64,000 nt of DNA from JAVBTT01 sp031550325 (GCA_031550325.1 JAVBOR010000030.1:1-64000); one strand, 5' to 3'. Counted from the first letter of the stretch, positions 34,719 through 42,588 are shown. The notes: generated by a model from the sequence alone, not told the origin. Numbers and translations: made by a program.

Positions 34719-35379
34719 GCGCCTGATACTGCTTGTCTTTGTGCTTTTATGGCTGACGGCGTGCGCATCTTCCCCCTCTGCGCCGAGCGGCCAAAATAAA
34801 ACAGGCGACGTTTCGACGTCGCCTGTTTTGGTCGTACCCGCACCCTCCGTACCGCAGATAGAGCAGTCCTCTGTGCCGACTGAAAACGCGACAGGTGAGA
34901 AAGAATCGCCGCCTCCGGGAGCAGCCTCTCAGGCGCCGCCCTCACCGTCTCCGTCTCCGTCGTCCGTTCGGCCGTCGGCCTCGCCGACTCAGACGCCGAC
35001 AGCGGCCCTGTCCCCCAGCCCGGCGGCCGCTTCGGAGCAGCCGGCGCATGTTCTGGTCAAGATCGAAGGGCCGGAGGGGTGGCTGATCGAGGGCGCGACG
35101 GTCGCCTGGACGCAGGACATGACCGCGTATGACGCCATTTTGGAGGCCTGTACGCAGGCCGAGGTGGAGCTTGTCACCACCGGAAGCGGGTCGTATGTCT
35201 ATATTTCCTCGGTGGGCGGCTTTGCCGAAAAGAGCGACGGAGTGCTCTCCGGCTGGATTTTTAAGTTCAACGGCGAAATGGCCTCCAAGGGCTGCGGCGC
35301 GGTCAAACTCGAGGAAAACGACCGTGTCAGCGTGTATTTCACCCGAGATCTGGGCATCGACTGCGCCGACAAGGACTAG
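34711..35379 (+). CDS. DUF4430 lipoprotein (transcobalamin beta-domain-like)
   Basis: A 222-residue lipoprotein: signal helix LILLVFVLLWLTAC with Cys17 as the lipid site, then a Pro/Ser/Thr-rich linker of about 95 residues (PPSPSPSPSSVRPSASPTQ) and a C-terminal DUF4430 domain (about 115-222). Typical features of that domain are DAILEACTQAEVEL, YVYISSVGGF, SGWIFKFNGEMAS and LEENDRVSVYFTRD. DUF4430 corresponds to the C-terminal beta-domain of vertebrate cobalamin carriers. ATG 34711 overlaps the upstream gene by 8 bp. A perfect 13-bp hairpin ending in TTTT lies inside the coding sequence at 34798-34829. The ligand is unknown; cobalamin is a possibility, not shown. Confidence 0.85.
   Translation: MIKRLILLVFVLLWLTACASSPSAPSGQNKTGDVSTSPVLVVPAPSVPQIEQSSVPTENATGEKESPPPGAASQAPPSPSPSPSSVRPSASPTQTPTAALSPSPAAASEQPAHVLVKIEGPEGWLIEGATVAWTQDMTAYDAILEACTQAEVELVTTGSGSYVYISSVGGFAEKSDGVLSGWIFKFNGEMASKGCGAVKLEENDRVSVYFTRDLGIDCADKD
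34798..34829 (+). promoter_or_regulatory. Terminator-like hairpin inside the DUF4430 gene
   Basis: Perfect 13-bp stem AAAACAGGCGACG/CGTCGCCTGTTTT with a 6-nt loop, 80 bp after the upstream gene's stop and within the codons joining signal peptide and linker. It could act as an internal attenuator lowering expression of the second gene. Confidence 0.5.
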
Positions 35380-35398
35380 GGAAGGGCGGGCCATGGCC

Positions 35399-36718
35399 TC
35401 AGCCCTTTTCCAGCTTTCGGCCGACGGTGGAGATCACGACGACGCCTACCAGCATGACGGCGGCGGTCAAAAGCATCAAAAGCTGCTTGTTGCCGAAGGC
35501 AAAGCCCAGCACGGTCACGGTTCCGGCCGCGCCGACGAACGCGCGCCCGCAGAACACGCCGAGAAGCGCCGCCAGATTGCTGGCCGCGGCAAAAAAACCG
35601 ATATACACGGTCTGGTTTTGGGCGGGGATGTTCATATAGGGGAGATTTGCCAGCGCTAGCTGTACGCCGGGCAAAATTAAAAAGGCAAAAATCATGGTCA
35701 CGGGATAGAGCGCGATGGACGAGGGCGAAACAAAGGCCAGCCCGATATAGTGGAGCAGAAAGACCGCCATGGCGACCGCCAGCGTTTTGGTCCAGGAGTT
35801 CCGGTCAATTCTTCGCCGCCAGAGCGGCATGATGAACAGGATGATCGGAATGTTGGCCAGCCCTACGCTGTTGAGGAAGGAATAGCTCACGCCCATGTCG
35901 CGGAGCATGTATATGGTGTAATACGGTCCGGGCAGGTTAAACGCGAAGCTCCAACAAAATGACATCAGCGTCGTGATGAGATATTTGGGCTCCCGCAACG
36001 GGAGCAGCAGCAGGTCGCGCAGCCTGATGCGCCGCGCCGCGGGCGCTGTAGGGTATTCCTTGACCCGCAGCAGGAAGAAAAAGTCCACCGCCACCATCAC
36101 AAGCGCGATGCCGCGCAATACGATCAGGCCGGTCAATTCGCTGCCGCGCGCCCTGAAGAGGTCGACAAGCTGGCTGCCCAGAAAAATGGAAAGGTACACA
36201 AACGCGCCGCTGGTTGCGTTGAGCAACGCAAAAAACCTCGCCCGCACCGAGTCCGGCACGCTTTTGATGTGCCAAACCATCAGGCCGGGCGTGGCCAGCG
36301 CCGAGATGATGTTAAAGGCCAGCAGCGCCGACAGGATCAGCATGAGCTTGACCGACTGCTCGAGCGGGAGCAGCGCCGAGACGCCGACGAGAACCACGTT
36401 GATCAGCGCCCCGCCGACGCGGCACGCGATCAGAAGTGTTTTTCTGCGCTCAAACCGCTCCAGCAGAAGCGGCGCAAAGATCTGAAAGAGGTTGCCCAAA
36501 AAGCCGATCATCGAGATCACGCCCATGAAGGCGTTGTCGGCCCCAAGCAGGAGGAGCAGCCCCGTGATAAAGCTGCCGCCGACCAGATTGACAGAAACGC
36601 CCGACGCATTGTTGGCGACAATGACGCGCCGCCTGTTTACCGCCAGCTCGTCCGGCTCAACGCGGAAAGCGCCCAGACGGGACAGCCTGCGCCAAAGGGC
36701 TGAAAAAAACGTAGACAT
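35399..36718 (-). CDS. Major facilitator superfamily transporter
   Basis: A 439-residue membrane protein with about twelve helices in two halves. Cytoplasmic loops after helices 2 and 8 carry ERFERRKTLLI and PLWRRRIDRN, positions of the MFS loop-2-3 motif. The substrate is not evident; the closest feel is to clostridial MFS proteins annotated only as transporters. ATG 36718 has AGGAGG 5 nt upstream; the GTG 6 nt before it overlaps that site. It converges with the DUF4430 gene with 19 bp between the two stops and no clear terminator. Confidence 0.88.
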   Translation of the reverse strand: MSTFFSALWRRLSRLGAFRVEPDELAVNRRRVIVANNASGVSVNLVGGSFITGLLLLLGADNAFMGVISMIGFLGNLFQIFAPLLLERFERRKTLLIACRVGGALINVVLVGVSALLPLEQSVKLMLILSALLAFNIISALATPGLMVWHIKSVPDSVRARFFALLNATSGAFVYLSIFLGSQLVDLFRARGSELTGLIVLRGIALVMVAVDFFFLLRVKEYPTAPAARRIRLRDLLLLPLREPKYLITTLMSFCWSFAFNLPGPYYTIYMLRDMGVSYSFLNSVGLANIPIILFIMPLWRRRIDRNSWTKTLAVAMAVFLLHYIGLAFVSPSSIALYPVTMIFAFLILPGVQLALANLPYMNIPAQNQTVYIGFFAAASNLAALLGVFCGRAFVGAAGTVTVLGFAFGNKQLLMLLTAAVMLVGVVVISTVGRKLEKG

Positions 36719-36802
36719 GGCCACCTCCTGCCAATGTTGGGCTATGTACGTTCGGCGCGTGATAGAGAGGCGGTGACGGCGCCTGCCCCAAAACCCGTAA
36801 AG

Positions 36803-37366
36803 CTAATACGCAATGGTTTGGCCATGCGGCCGTCCCGCGGCCATGGCCCGCGCCGCCGCAGTGGCGGCCGCCCGCTTGTAGTCGTTGTTCCAGCGGTTTA
36901 CGCCGATGATGTCATAGGGGAGCGCGCCGGTGTGCCGGCAAAGCCGGTCCATTTGCTCCAGACAGCTGAGCAGCCCGTTGCCGGTGCCGCCGGCACAGGC
37001 CACGAGCAAAACGGGCTTGCCGGACAGCGCGCCGCTCTGGCCGAACGAACAGCGGCGGAGCTTATCTGTAAAGCTTTTCAGGGATTCCTCCATTTCGCCC
37101 CAGTAAACGGGCGTGATCAGACAGAGCGCGTCTGCGCGCCCAATGTGCTCGAGCGCCTCGTTAAAGCCGTCCGAGCCAAAGGCGCAGCAGTGTTGATCCC
37201 GGCATATGCCCCAACCGTCGCCGCAGACGCGGCAGCGCGCCAGCTGGTCCACATGCAGAATATCCACAGCGGCGCCGGCCTCCATGGCGCCGCGCGCCAC
37301 GGCGTGCGTGACGGCATAACACAGACCGTCCGACTTTGGGTTGCCTGTGACACATAAATAGTTCAC
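36803..37366 (-). CDS. Flavodoxin-like NAD(P)H-dependent oxidoreductase
   Basis: A 187-residue flavodoxin-fold protein. VTGNPKSDGLCYAV is the FMN phosphate loop, ALCLITPVYWGEMEESLKSF the flavin-binding segment and LLVACAGGTGNG a third contact. A Cys cluster CRVCGDGWGICRDQHCC (about 44-60) resembles the Cys-rich loop of clostridial iron-sulfur flavoproteins, so it may carry a 4Fe-4S cluster. It overlaps the HD-domain gene by 4 bp and is translated from the same mRNA. The substrate is unknown. Confidence 0.82.
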   Translation of the reverse strand: MNYLCVTGNPKSDGLCYAVTHAVARGAMEAGAAVDILHVDQLARCRVCGDGWGICRDQHCCAFGSDGFNEALEHIGRADALCLITPVYWGEMEESLKSFTDKLRRCSFGQSGALSGKPVLLVACAGGTGNGLLSCLEQMDRLCRHTGALPYDIIGVNRWNNDYKRAAATAAARAMAAGRPHGQTIAY

Positions 37367-37920
37367 CGTTCGGACTCCTCCAACGCGCTTTGCATGGCCT
37401 TGAGCGTGCGTTCCAGCAGGGTGTCCAGCTCGATGCCCAGCATGTCGGCGCCCGCCTGGATGACGCTGCGGGAGCAGCCGGCCGCAAAGCTCAGATTTTT
37501 ATACTTCTTTCGAAGCGACGCAAGTTCCATGTCACAGACGCTGCGCGAGGGCCGCATGAGCGCCGCCGCGCCGATCAGCCCGGTCAGCTCATCCACGGCA
37601 TACAGCACCTTTTCCATGACGGATTCAGGCCGGATATCCACGAAAAGGCCATAACCGTGGCTGGCGCAGGCGCGCACGATGAGCTCGTCAACGCCGTGCT
37701 CACGCAAAATGGCTTGCGTCCTGACGCAATGCTCGTCGGGGAACCGCTCGAAGTCGAGGTCGTGCAAAAGTCCGACGACCGCCCAGAGTGCCTCGTCCTC
37801 TCCGAGATCACGCGCCCACCAGCGCATCACGCTCTCCACGGTTTGGGCGTGCCGCAGCAGAAAATCCTCCTGCGTATACTCTTTAAGCAGCGCCATGGCC
37901 TGCGCGCGGGAGGGAATCAT
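37363..37920 (-). CDS. HD-domain phosphohydrolase-like protein
   Basis: A 185-residue HD-superfamily protein. RHAQTVESVMRWWA supplies the first metal His, VGLLHDLDFERFPDEH the HD pair with a further His, and ACASHGYG and AVDELTGLI the later metal ligands. Such single-domain HD proteins are often phosphohydrolases of uncertain substrate. MIPSRAQAMALLKEYTQED at 37920 is preferred: AAGG lies upstream and family members start close to this point; an ATG 18 codons earlier is possible. It is co-transcribed with the flavodoxin-like gene. Confidence 0.82.
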   Translation of the reverse strand: MIPSRAQAMALLKEYTQEDFLLRHAQTVESVMRWWARDLGEDEALWAVVGLLHDLDFERFPDEHCVRTQAILREHGVDELIVRACASHGYGLFVDIRPESVMEKVLYAVDELTGLIGAAALMRPSRSVCDMELASLRKKYKNLSFAAGCSRSVIQAGADMLGIELDTLLERTLKAMQSALEESER

Positions 37921-38074
37921 GGGCCAACCTTCTTTCATAATGGCGTTCAGACTGTCAAAAAAGCTCCCTCGCACTCCCGCAAACCGCTTCAGCGGGTTGA
38001 TCCGCTCCCCGGCTTTGTCAAAGATCCGAAGGGGTTAAGGCAAGCCGGCGCATTCAAGCGCCTTTCGCAGTTTT

Positions 38075-38103
38075 AGTATAGCACCCCGCATGGGCTAAGG
38101 CAA
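38075..38103 (-). promoter_or_regulatory. Promoter of the HD/flavodoxin operon
   Basis: Minus strand TTGCCT, 17-bp spacer, TATACT, about 155 nt upstream of the HD-domain start. The 37921-38254 gap otherwise holds only this and the divergent promoter at 38154. Confidence 0.5.
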
Positions 38104-38153
38104 GACGGTTGTTTTCCATGTAAAGCCGGCGCGTGTACACGCTCTATTATGAA

Positions 38154-38182
38154 TTGACGTGGCCTCTTTGGCTTGGTATAAT
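38154..38182 (+). promoter_or_regulatory. Near-consensus sigma-A promoter of the second MATE gene
   Basis: TTGACG (38154-38159), 17-bp spacer, perfect TATAAT (38177-38182), 72 nt before the MATE start. Confidence 0.75.
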
Positions 38183-38254
38183 AATGCGCGTACGCGGCCC
38201 GCGGTGAGAAACGTTGCGCTTCGGGCGAAATGAAGAACCGGGAGGGGGGAGACC

Positions 38255-39637
38255 ATGCCGCTTTTGACGCGCGACAGGAGCTTTTACAAGACGCTGGTGA
38301 GGTTGGCCATTCCGATCTCTCTGCAAAACTTCATTACGTTCAGCGTCGGCCTGTCGGACAACATCATGGTCGGCTCGCTCGGAGAATATGCCATCTCGGG
38401 CGTATACATCGGCAATCAGATTCAGATCTTCCTGCAGTTCTATGTCGACGGCATTTGCGCTGCGCTGCTCATTTTGGCGGCGCAGTATTGGGGGCGGCAG
38501 GACAAGCAGAGCATAAAAAAACTCGTGAGCATCGCGTTTCGCCTGGTGATGGCGGGCGGCCTGCTCGTCAGTCTTCTGTCTATGTTTTTCCCGGCGCAGC
38601 TCGTATCGCTGTTTACACCCGACAGCCTCATTGTGACCGAGGCTGTTCACTATGTGCGCATCGTGGCGTTTTCCTATCTGCTGTTCTGCCTGTCGCAGGT
38701 GCTGATTTCAACCATGCGCAGTGTCGAGAGCGTGCGCATCGGCCTGCTGATCTCCCTCACGGCGTCCCTTCTGAATATCGGGCTGAACTACCTGCTCATC
38801 TTTGGCAAATTCGGCCTGCCGGCCATGGGCGTCGCGGGCGTCGCGACGGCCACGCTGATTTCCCGCGTCGTTGAATGCGCGATTGCCTGCGTCTATGTCT
38901 TTGTCGTGGATAAAAAGCTGCATCTGAAGCTGCGGGACTTTTGGAAAAGCGACGTCGCGCTCTGGCGTGATTTTATCCGTTACGGGTTGCCTGTGCTGGG
39001 CGGCAATGTCGTTTGGGCGGCGAACATGCTCGCCCAGAGTGCGATTGTCGGGCAGATGGGCGCCGAAGCGGTCGCCTCCATGAGCATGACCGGTATGCTC
39101 AACAACCTTGTGGCCGTTTGGGTCTTTGGTCTGGGCGCCGGACTGGGGATCATCACCGGAAAAACGGTGGGCGCCGGAGACTTTGGGCGTGAAAAGCAGT
39201 ACGCGGTTACGGCCCAGGTTCTGTTCGCCGGGTTGGGCGTCGTGGCCGGTCTGACCGTGTTTTTGACCAAAGGGCCATTTTTGTCGTTTTACGCGGTCAG
39301 TCAGGCCACCCTCGATGTGGCCAACCAGTTTATGCTGGTGCAGTCGGTCGCCATGGTCGGGCGATGTTATCAGGCGGTCTGCCTGGCGGGACTGGTCAAG
39401 GCCGGCGGGGATACCGGGTTTGTGTTCCTCAACGACACGATTTTTGTCTTTGGCGTTGTGCTGCCGTCGGCGCTTGTCGCCATGTTTGTCTTTCACGCGC
39501 CGGCCTGGGTGATTTACGCCTGCCTGCAGAGCGACCAGATCCTCAAGTGCTTCGTCGCCGTGATAAAAATCAATCGCTTTAAGTGGATGAAAAACCTGAC
39601 GCGCGGCGCTCAGCGGGCGTCGCCCCAGCCGGGATAA
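38255..39637 (+). CDS. MATE-family efflux transporter
   Basis: A 460-residue MatE protein with twelve predicted helices; the first half shows LVRLAIPISLQNFITFSVGL followed by SDNIMVGSLGEYAISGVYIG, typical of the NorM/DinF-like group. It should export drugs or metabolites by Na+ or H+ antiport. GGAGGGGGAGACC precedes the ATG and a near-perfect promoter lies at 38154, so it is an independent unit. It is only distantly similar to the MATE protein at 12 kb. The substrate is unknown. Confidence 0.92.
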   Translation: MPLLTRDRSFYKTLVRLAIPISLQNFITFSVGLSDNIMVGSLGEYAISGVYIGNQIQIFLQFYVDGICAALLILAAQYWGRQDKQSIKKLVSIAFRLVMAGGLLVSLLSMFFPAQLVSLFTPDSLIVTEAVHYVRIVAFSYLLFCLSQVLISTMRSVESVRIGLLISLTASLLNIGLNYLLIFGKFGLPAMGVAGVATATLISRVVECAIACVYVFVVDKKLHLKLRDFWKSDVALWRDFIRYGLPVLGGNVVWAANMLAQSAIVGQMGAEAVASMSMTGMLNNLVAVWVFGLGAGLGIITGKTVGAGDFGREKQYAVTAQVLFAGLGVVAGLTVFLTKGPFLSFYAVSQATLDVANQFMLVQSVAMVGRCYQAVCLAGLVKAGGDTGFVFLNDTIFVFGVVLPSALVAMFVFHAPAWVIYACLQSDQILKCFVAVIKINRFKWMKNLTRGAQRASPQPG

Positions 39638-39645
39638 ACATAAGA

Positions 39646-39671
39646 TATCGAAAAACTGTGGTTTTTCGATA
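39646..39671 (+). terminator. Terminator-like hairpin after the second MATE gene
   Basis: Perfect 11-bp stem TATCGAAAAAC/GTTTTTCGATA with loop TGTG, 9 bp behind the stop codon. Confidence 0.6.
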
Positions 39672-39676
39672 TACAG

Positions 39677-39741
39677 TTTGTCAAAGAACCTCCGGTTCTT
39701 TGACAAAGCGGGGGTCTGGCTCGCGTCTTTGCGAAGATGCG
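39677..39741. repeat. Palindromes C1 and C3
   Basis: C1 with arms TTTGTCAAAGAACC/GGTTCTTTGACAAA (39677-39707) and C3 (CGCGTCTTTGCGAAGATGCG, 39722-39741) directly precede a full two-hairpin element. Confidence 0.8.
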
Positions 39742-39747
39742 CAAAGA

Positions 39748-39875
39748 AATGCTTTCCCGAAGTGAATCCGTGAAAGCGTTGTGGTTCAATCTTTTTCGGC
39801 TTTCAGTCCAGCAAGGACCTGCCGGCTGCGCCGTCAGGCTCGACATGAAAACCGAAAAAGGACGAGGACGCGAGG
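39748..39875 (+). repeat. Two-hairpin element, full copy
   Basis: Hairpin 1 (39748-39780): arms AATGCTTTC/GAAAGCGTT around AAGTGAATCC. Hairpin 2 (39791-39860): outer arms CTTTTTCGG/CCGAAAAAG, core GGACCTGCCGGCTGCGCCGT then CAGGCTCG. The tail GGACGAGGACGCG follows. Confidence 0.88.
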
Positions 39876-39894
39876 GGTTCTTTAACAACCTAGG

Positions 39895-39921
39895 CCGCCG
39901 AAAGCGAAACGCTTTCGGCGG
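39895..39921 (+). terminator. Hairpin with T-run upstream of sigK
   Basis: Stem CCGCCGAAAGC/GCTTTCGGCGG with a 5-nt loop, followed by TTTATCGTTTTT. A further TGTGCCGC/GCGGCACA hairpin lies at 39933-39962. Both insulate sigK from upstream read-through. Confidence 0.6.
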
Positions 39922-39978
39922 TTTATCGTTTTTGTGCCGCCGCCTTAAAGGAAAGCGGCACAAAAGGGCGCTTCTGAC

Positions 39979-39986
39979 CATACAAT
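39979..39986 (+). promoter_or_regulatory. Possible sigma-E-type -10 box upstream of sigK
   Basis: CATACAAT matches the sporulation sigma-E -10 consensus and lies 34 nt before the sigK ATG. In B. subtilis sigK is transcribed by sigma-E (with SpoIIID). No convincing -35 box was found, so this is tentative. Confidence 0.35.
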
Positions 39987-40019
39987 GAGAGTAAGTCGAT
40001 TTGCGGGAGGAGGATGCCC

Positions 40020-40706
40020 ATGCTCGGCGCGGCAATCACTTTACTGCTGCACAGCTTCTATCTCTGTCTGCGCCTGACCGGTCGAAGCGGTTCTTTTCCC
40101 CGGCCGCTGACGCCGGAAGAGGAGCAGTCCGCGCTCAAAAAAATGTTTGAGGGGGACCAGCAGGCGCGCGAAACGCTGATCTTACACAACCTCAGGCTGG
40201 TGGCGCATGTCATCAAGAAGTATTACACCCACACCTCTGATCAGGACGACCTGATCTCCATCGGTACCATTGGTCTCGTCAAAGCCATAGACTCCTACCG
40301 CCCGGACAGAAGCGTCAAGCTGCCCACCTATGCCTGCAAATGCATTCAAAATGAGCTGTTCATGTACTTCCGCAACCTCAAAAAGCGCGCCGGTGAGCTC
40401 TCGCTGAGTGATCCGCTGGACAACGAAAATGAAGGCCCGCCGCTCTCGGTGCTGGATGTGCTGCAGACCGAGGACTTCACGCAGGAGCATCTGGAGATGG
40501 AGGAGACTTACGGGCAGCTTTTACGCCTGGTGGAAAAACTGCCCGACGCCCGGCAGCGGCAGATCATTCGCCAGCGGTATGGACTGGACGGACATCCGCC
40601 GATGACGCAGCGCGACGTGGCCGAACAGCTGGGCATCTCCCGCAGCTATGTATCGCGCCTGGAAAAAAAGACGCTTGCCGAACTGGAGGCCGGCATGTCG
40701 CAGTAG
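40020..40706 (+). CDS. sigK: Sporulation sigma factor sigma-K (pro-protein)
   Basis: A 228-residue sigma-70-family factor. The hydrophobic N-terminal pro-sequence (AAITLLLHSFYLCLRL) before FPRPLTPEEE, region 2 (NLRLVAHVIKKYY, DLISIGTIGLVKAIDSYRP, LPTYACKCIQNELFMYFRNL) and region 4 with TQRDVAEQLGISRSYVSRLE identify sigma-K, which directs late mother-cell genes for coat and cortex. The gene is uninterrupted, so no skin-type prophage splits it. ATG 40020 is favoured over ATG 40014 because GGAGGAGG ends 6 nt before it. The membrane-bound pro-sequence predicts processing by a SpoIVFB-like protease, as in Bacillus. Confidence 0.95.
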   Translation: MLGAAITLLLHSFYLCLRLTGRSGSFPRPLTPEEEQSALKKMFEGDQQARETLILHNLRLVAHVIKKYYTHTSDQDDLISIGTIGLVKAIDSYRPDRSVKLPTYACKCIQNELFMYFRNLKKRAGELSLSDPLDNENEGPPLSVLDVLQTEDFTQEHLEMEETYGQLLRLVEKLPDARQRQIIRQRYGLDGHPPMTQRDVAEQLGISRSYVSRLEKKTLAELEAGMSQ

Positions 40707-40747
40707 CTCTCCCGGGGCTGCCCAAAGCAGTTGCTCCGCACCTCCCA

Positions 40748-40890
40748 GGCTGATGATTAAACAGTTCCGATCCGAAGCCGCACAGCGGTGAGTTGTCAAA
40801 TGGGGAACATTTCGCCGCATCCATGCCTTAATGCGGCAAAATGTTCCCCATTCTCTGGTTGAAAAAGCTTTAGAGTCTCGACTGCGAAGG
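40748..40890 (+). repeat. Second structured element (family F), copy 2
   Basis: GGCTGATGAT, GATCCGAAGCCGCACAGC, GTGAGTTGTCAAAT, then a 22-bp hairpin with one mismatch (40799-40820 with 40831-40852; arms begin AATGGGGAAC/GTTCCCCATT), then AAAAGCTTT and CGACTGCGAAG. It is homologous to 25164-25306 on the opposite strand, with different but complementary hairpin arms. In the 40707-41082 gap it is followed by the promoter at 40897; nothing else was recognised. Confidence 0.75.
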
Positions 40891-40896
40891 ACAAAC

Positions 40897-40926
40897 TTGA
40901 CAATCAAAGCGCCGCGGCGCTATACT
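40897..40926 (+). promoter_or_regulatory. Promoter of the aldo/keto reductase gene
   Basis: Perfect TTGACA (40897-40902), 18-bp spacer, TATACT (40921-40926). The leader is about 150 nt. Confidence 0.65.
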
Positions 40927-41082
40927 GAGGGCAGCGTTGGGCGGGTTTCGCCGCTCAACGAAAAAGCGGACATGCCCGGCCTTCGGCAAAGGCCCCGATA
41001 GGGCGTCCGGCAGGGGTCAATTCGGGAAACCCGGGGTGTTTTGTTGCGCCGAAACGGCACAACCGAAAAGAGGGGATAATCA

Positions 41083-42024
41083 ATGAAAAAAATAACATTG
41101 GGGGGTTCGGGCCTGGAGGTTCCGGTTGTCGCCGTGGGCTGCATGCGCCTGAACAAACTGAGCCCGGCGGAGGCCGAGAGACTCATCGGGTCGGCACTGG
41201 AGATGGGCGCGAACTTCTTCGATCACGCCGACATTTACGGCGGCGGAGAGTGCGAGGAGATTTTCGGCGGCGCGGTCAAGCTGCGCGGCGACGCGCGGGA
41301 AAAGATCATCCTGCAGTCCAAATGCGGCATCTCCCGGAGCGTGGCCGGCGGCGGCGCCCAAACCATATTTGACTTTTCCAAAGAGCATATTCTGGCGGCC
41401 GTTGAGGGCATTCTGTCCCGCCTGCGCACCGATTATCTGGACGTTTTACTGCTGCACCGCCCTGACGCGCTCGTCGAGCCCGAAGAGGTGGCCGAGGCCT
41501 TCAGCCTGCTGCACCGCGCGGGAAAGGTTCGCCAGTTTGGCGTCTCCAATCAGAACCCCGCTCAGATCAGGCTTTTGCAAAAGTACGTCGCCCAGCCGAT
41601 TGTGGCAAACCAGCTGCAGCTCAGCGTCACCAACGCGGGCATGATTTCGGCGGGGCTCCACGTCAACATGGAGGTTCCAGCGGGGATCGACCGGGACGGC
41701 GGCGTGCTGGATTTCTGCCGTCTCCACGACATCACGGTTCAGCCGTGGTCACCGTTCCAATACGGTTTTTTTGAGGGCGTGTTTTTAGACAGCCCGAAAT
41801 ACCACGAGCTCAATCAAGTGATCAGGGAGATCGCCGCCCAGTACGGGGTCAGCAACACCACCATCGCCATGGCGTGGCTGCTGCGCCACCCGGCGAAGAT
41901 GCAGCCCGTGACCGGGACGACGAACGTCGGCAGGCTGCGCGACTGCGTCAAAGCGACCGAGATTGAGCTGACCCGCGCGCAGTGGTATGAGATTTATCTC
42001 GCTGCCGGCAATGTTCTGCCGTGA
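41083..42024 (+). CDS. Aldo/keto reductase
   Basis: A 313-residue NAD(P)H-dependent oxidoreductase of the YdhF/AKR group. The catalytic tetrad is visible: Asp and Tyr in FFDHADIYGGGECEEIFG (near 45-62), Lys in IILQSKCGI (near 78) and His in LLLHRPDALVEPEEV (near 126). QFGVSNQNPAQ and the C-terminal GTTNVGRLRDC cofactor loop also fit. AGGGGA lies 8 nt upstream of the ATG. It stands alone behind a strong promoter. The physiological carbonyl substrate cannot be inferred. Confidence 0.93.
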   Translation: MKKITLGGSGLEVPVVAVGCMRLNKLSPAEAERLIGSALEMGANFFDHADIYGGGECEEIFGGAVKLRGDAREKIILQSKCGISRSVAGGGAQTIFDFSKEHILAAVEGILSRLRTDYLDVLLLHRPDALVEPEEVAEAFSLLHRAGKVRQFGVSNQNPAQIRLLQKYVAQPIVANQLQLSVTNAGMISAGLHVNMEVPAGIDRDGGVLDFCRLHDITVQPWSPFQYGFFEGVFLDSPKYHELNQVIREIAAQYGVSNTTIAMAWLLRHPAKMQPVTGTTNVGRLRDCVKATEIELTRAQWYEIYLAAGNVLP

Positions 42025-42127
42025 GGCAGCCGGAAAAGCCGCTTCGAGGAACCGTTTGGGGGCATAGTTTGATGGAAGCTACCCGCGCTGCGCCTGAGAG
42101 AACAAAGGCTCGGGAGGGCCGGCTGCC

Positions 42128-42424
42128 ATGAGCCCGATGGTTGTGCCGTGTGTGATGGGATATTTGGCGCTGATCAACCTGCTGACTTTTGTGCTGTGTG
42201 GCACCGACAAACGCAGGGCAAGGCGCGGCCAGTGGCGCATATCGGAGGCCACCCTGCTGATTCTCGGGCTCTTGGGAGGGTGCTTCGGGCTGTATCTTGC
42301 CATGATTGCGTTCCATCACAAGACAGAGCATGTTTTGTTTAAAGTGGTCGTGCTCCTGGAGGCCTTCGGCTGGTTTATCCTGGGAATTTACCTGATCACG
42401 CGTGATTACTTTGGCGGCAAATAG
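42128..42424 (+). CDS. DUF1294 membrane protein
   Basis: A 98-residue membrane protein of the DUF1294 family. The family motif is clear: CGTDKRRARRGQWRISEATL, LLGGCFGLYLAMIAFHHKT and EHVLFK. Three hydrophobic helices (about 4-22, 42-60, 74-93). The function of the family is unknown. GGGAGG lies 9 nt upstream of the ATG, and the gap of about 100 bp to the reductase gene shows no promoter, so read-through is likely. Confidence 0.87.
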   Translation: MSPMVVPCVMGYLALINLLTFVLCGTDKRRARRGQWRISEATLLILGLLGGCFGLYLAMIAFHHKTEHVLFKVVVLLEAFGWFILGIYLITRDYFGGK

Positions 42425-42453
42425 GTGGGCTGGGGACAGAGGCTGATAAAAGC

Positions 42454-42582
42454 CCCTCGCATGCTCGTCCTTTTCCTGGATTCACGTCGAGCCTGACGCC
42501 GAAGGCGGCGGGTTCTTGCCGGACCGGATCCAGGAAAAATATGAACCACAACGGTTTCGGGAGTTCATTTCTCGAAACCGTT
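42454..42582 (-). repeat. Two-hairpin element, full copy
   Basis: On the minus strand: hairpin 1 (42550-42582) with arms AACGGTTTC/GAAACCGTT around AAATGAAC, then hairpin 2 (42471-42538) with outer arms TTTTCCTGGAT/ATCCAGGAAAA and the core GCCTTCGGCGTCAGGCTCG, then the tail GGACGAG. It sits between the convergent DUF1294 and GNAT-methyltransferase genes. Confidence 0.88.
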
Positions 42583-42588
42583 TCTCGT

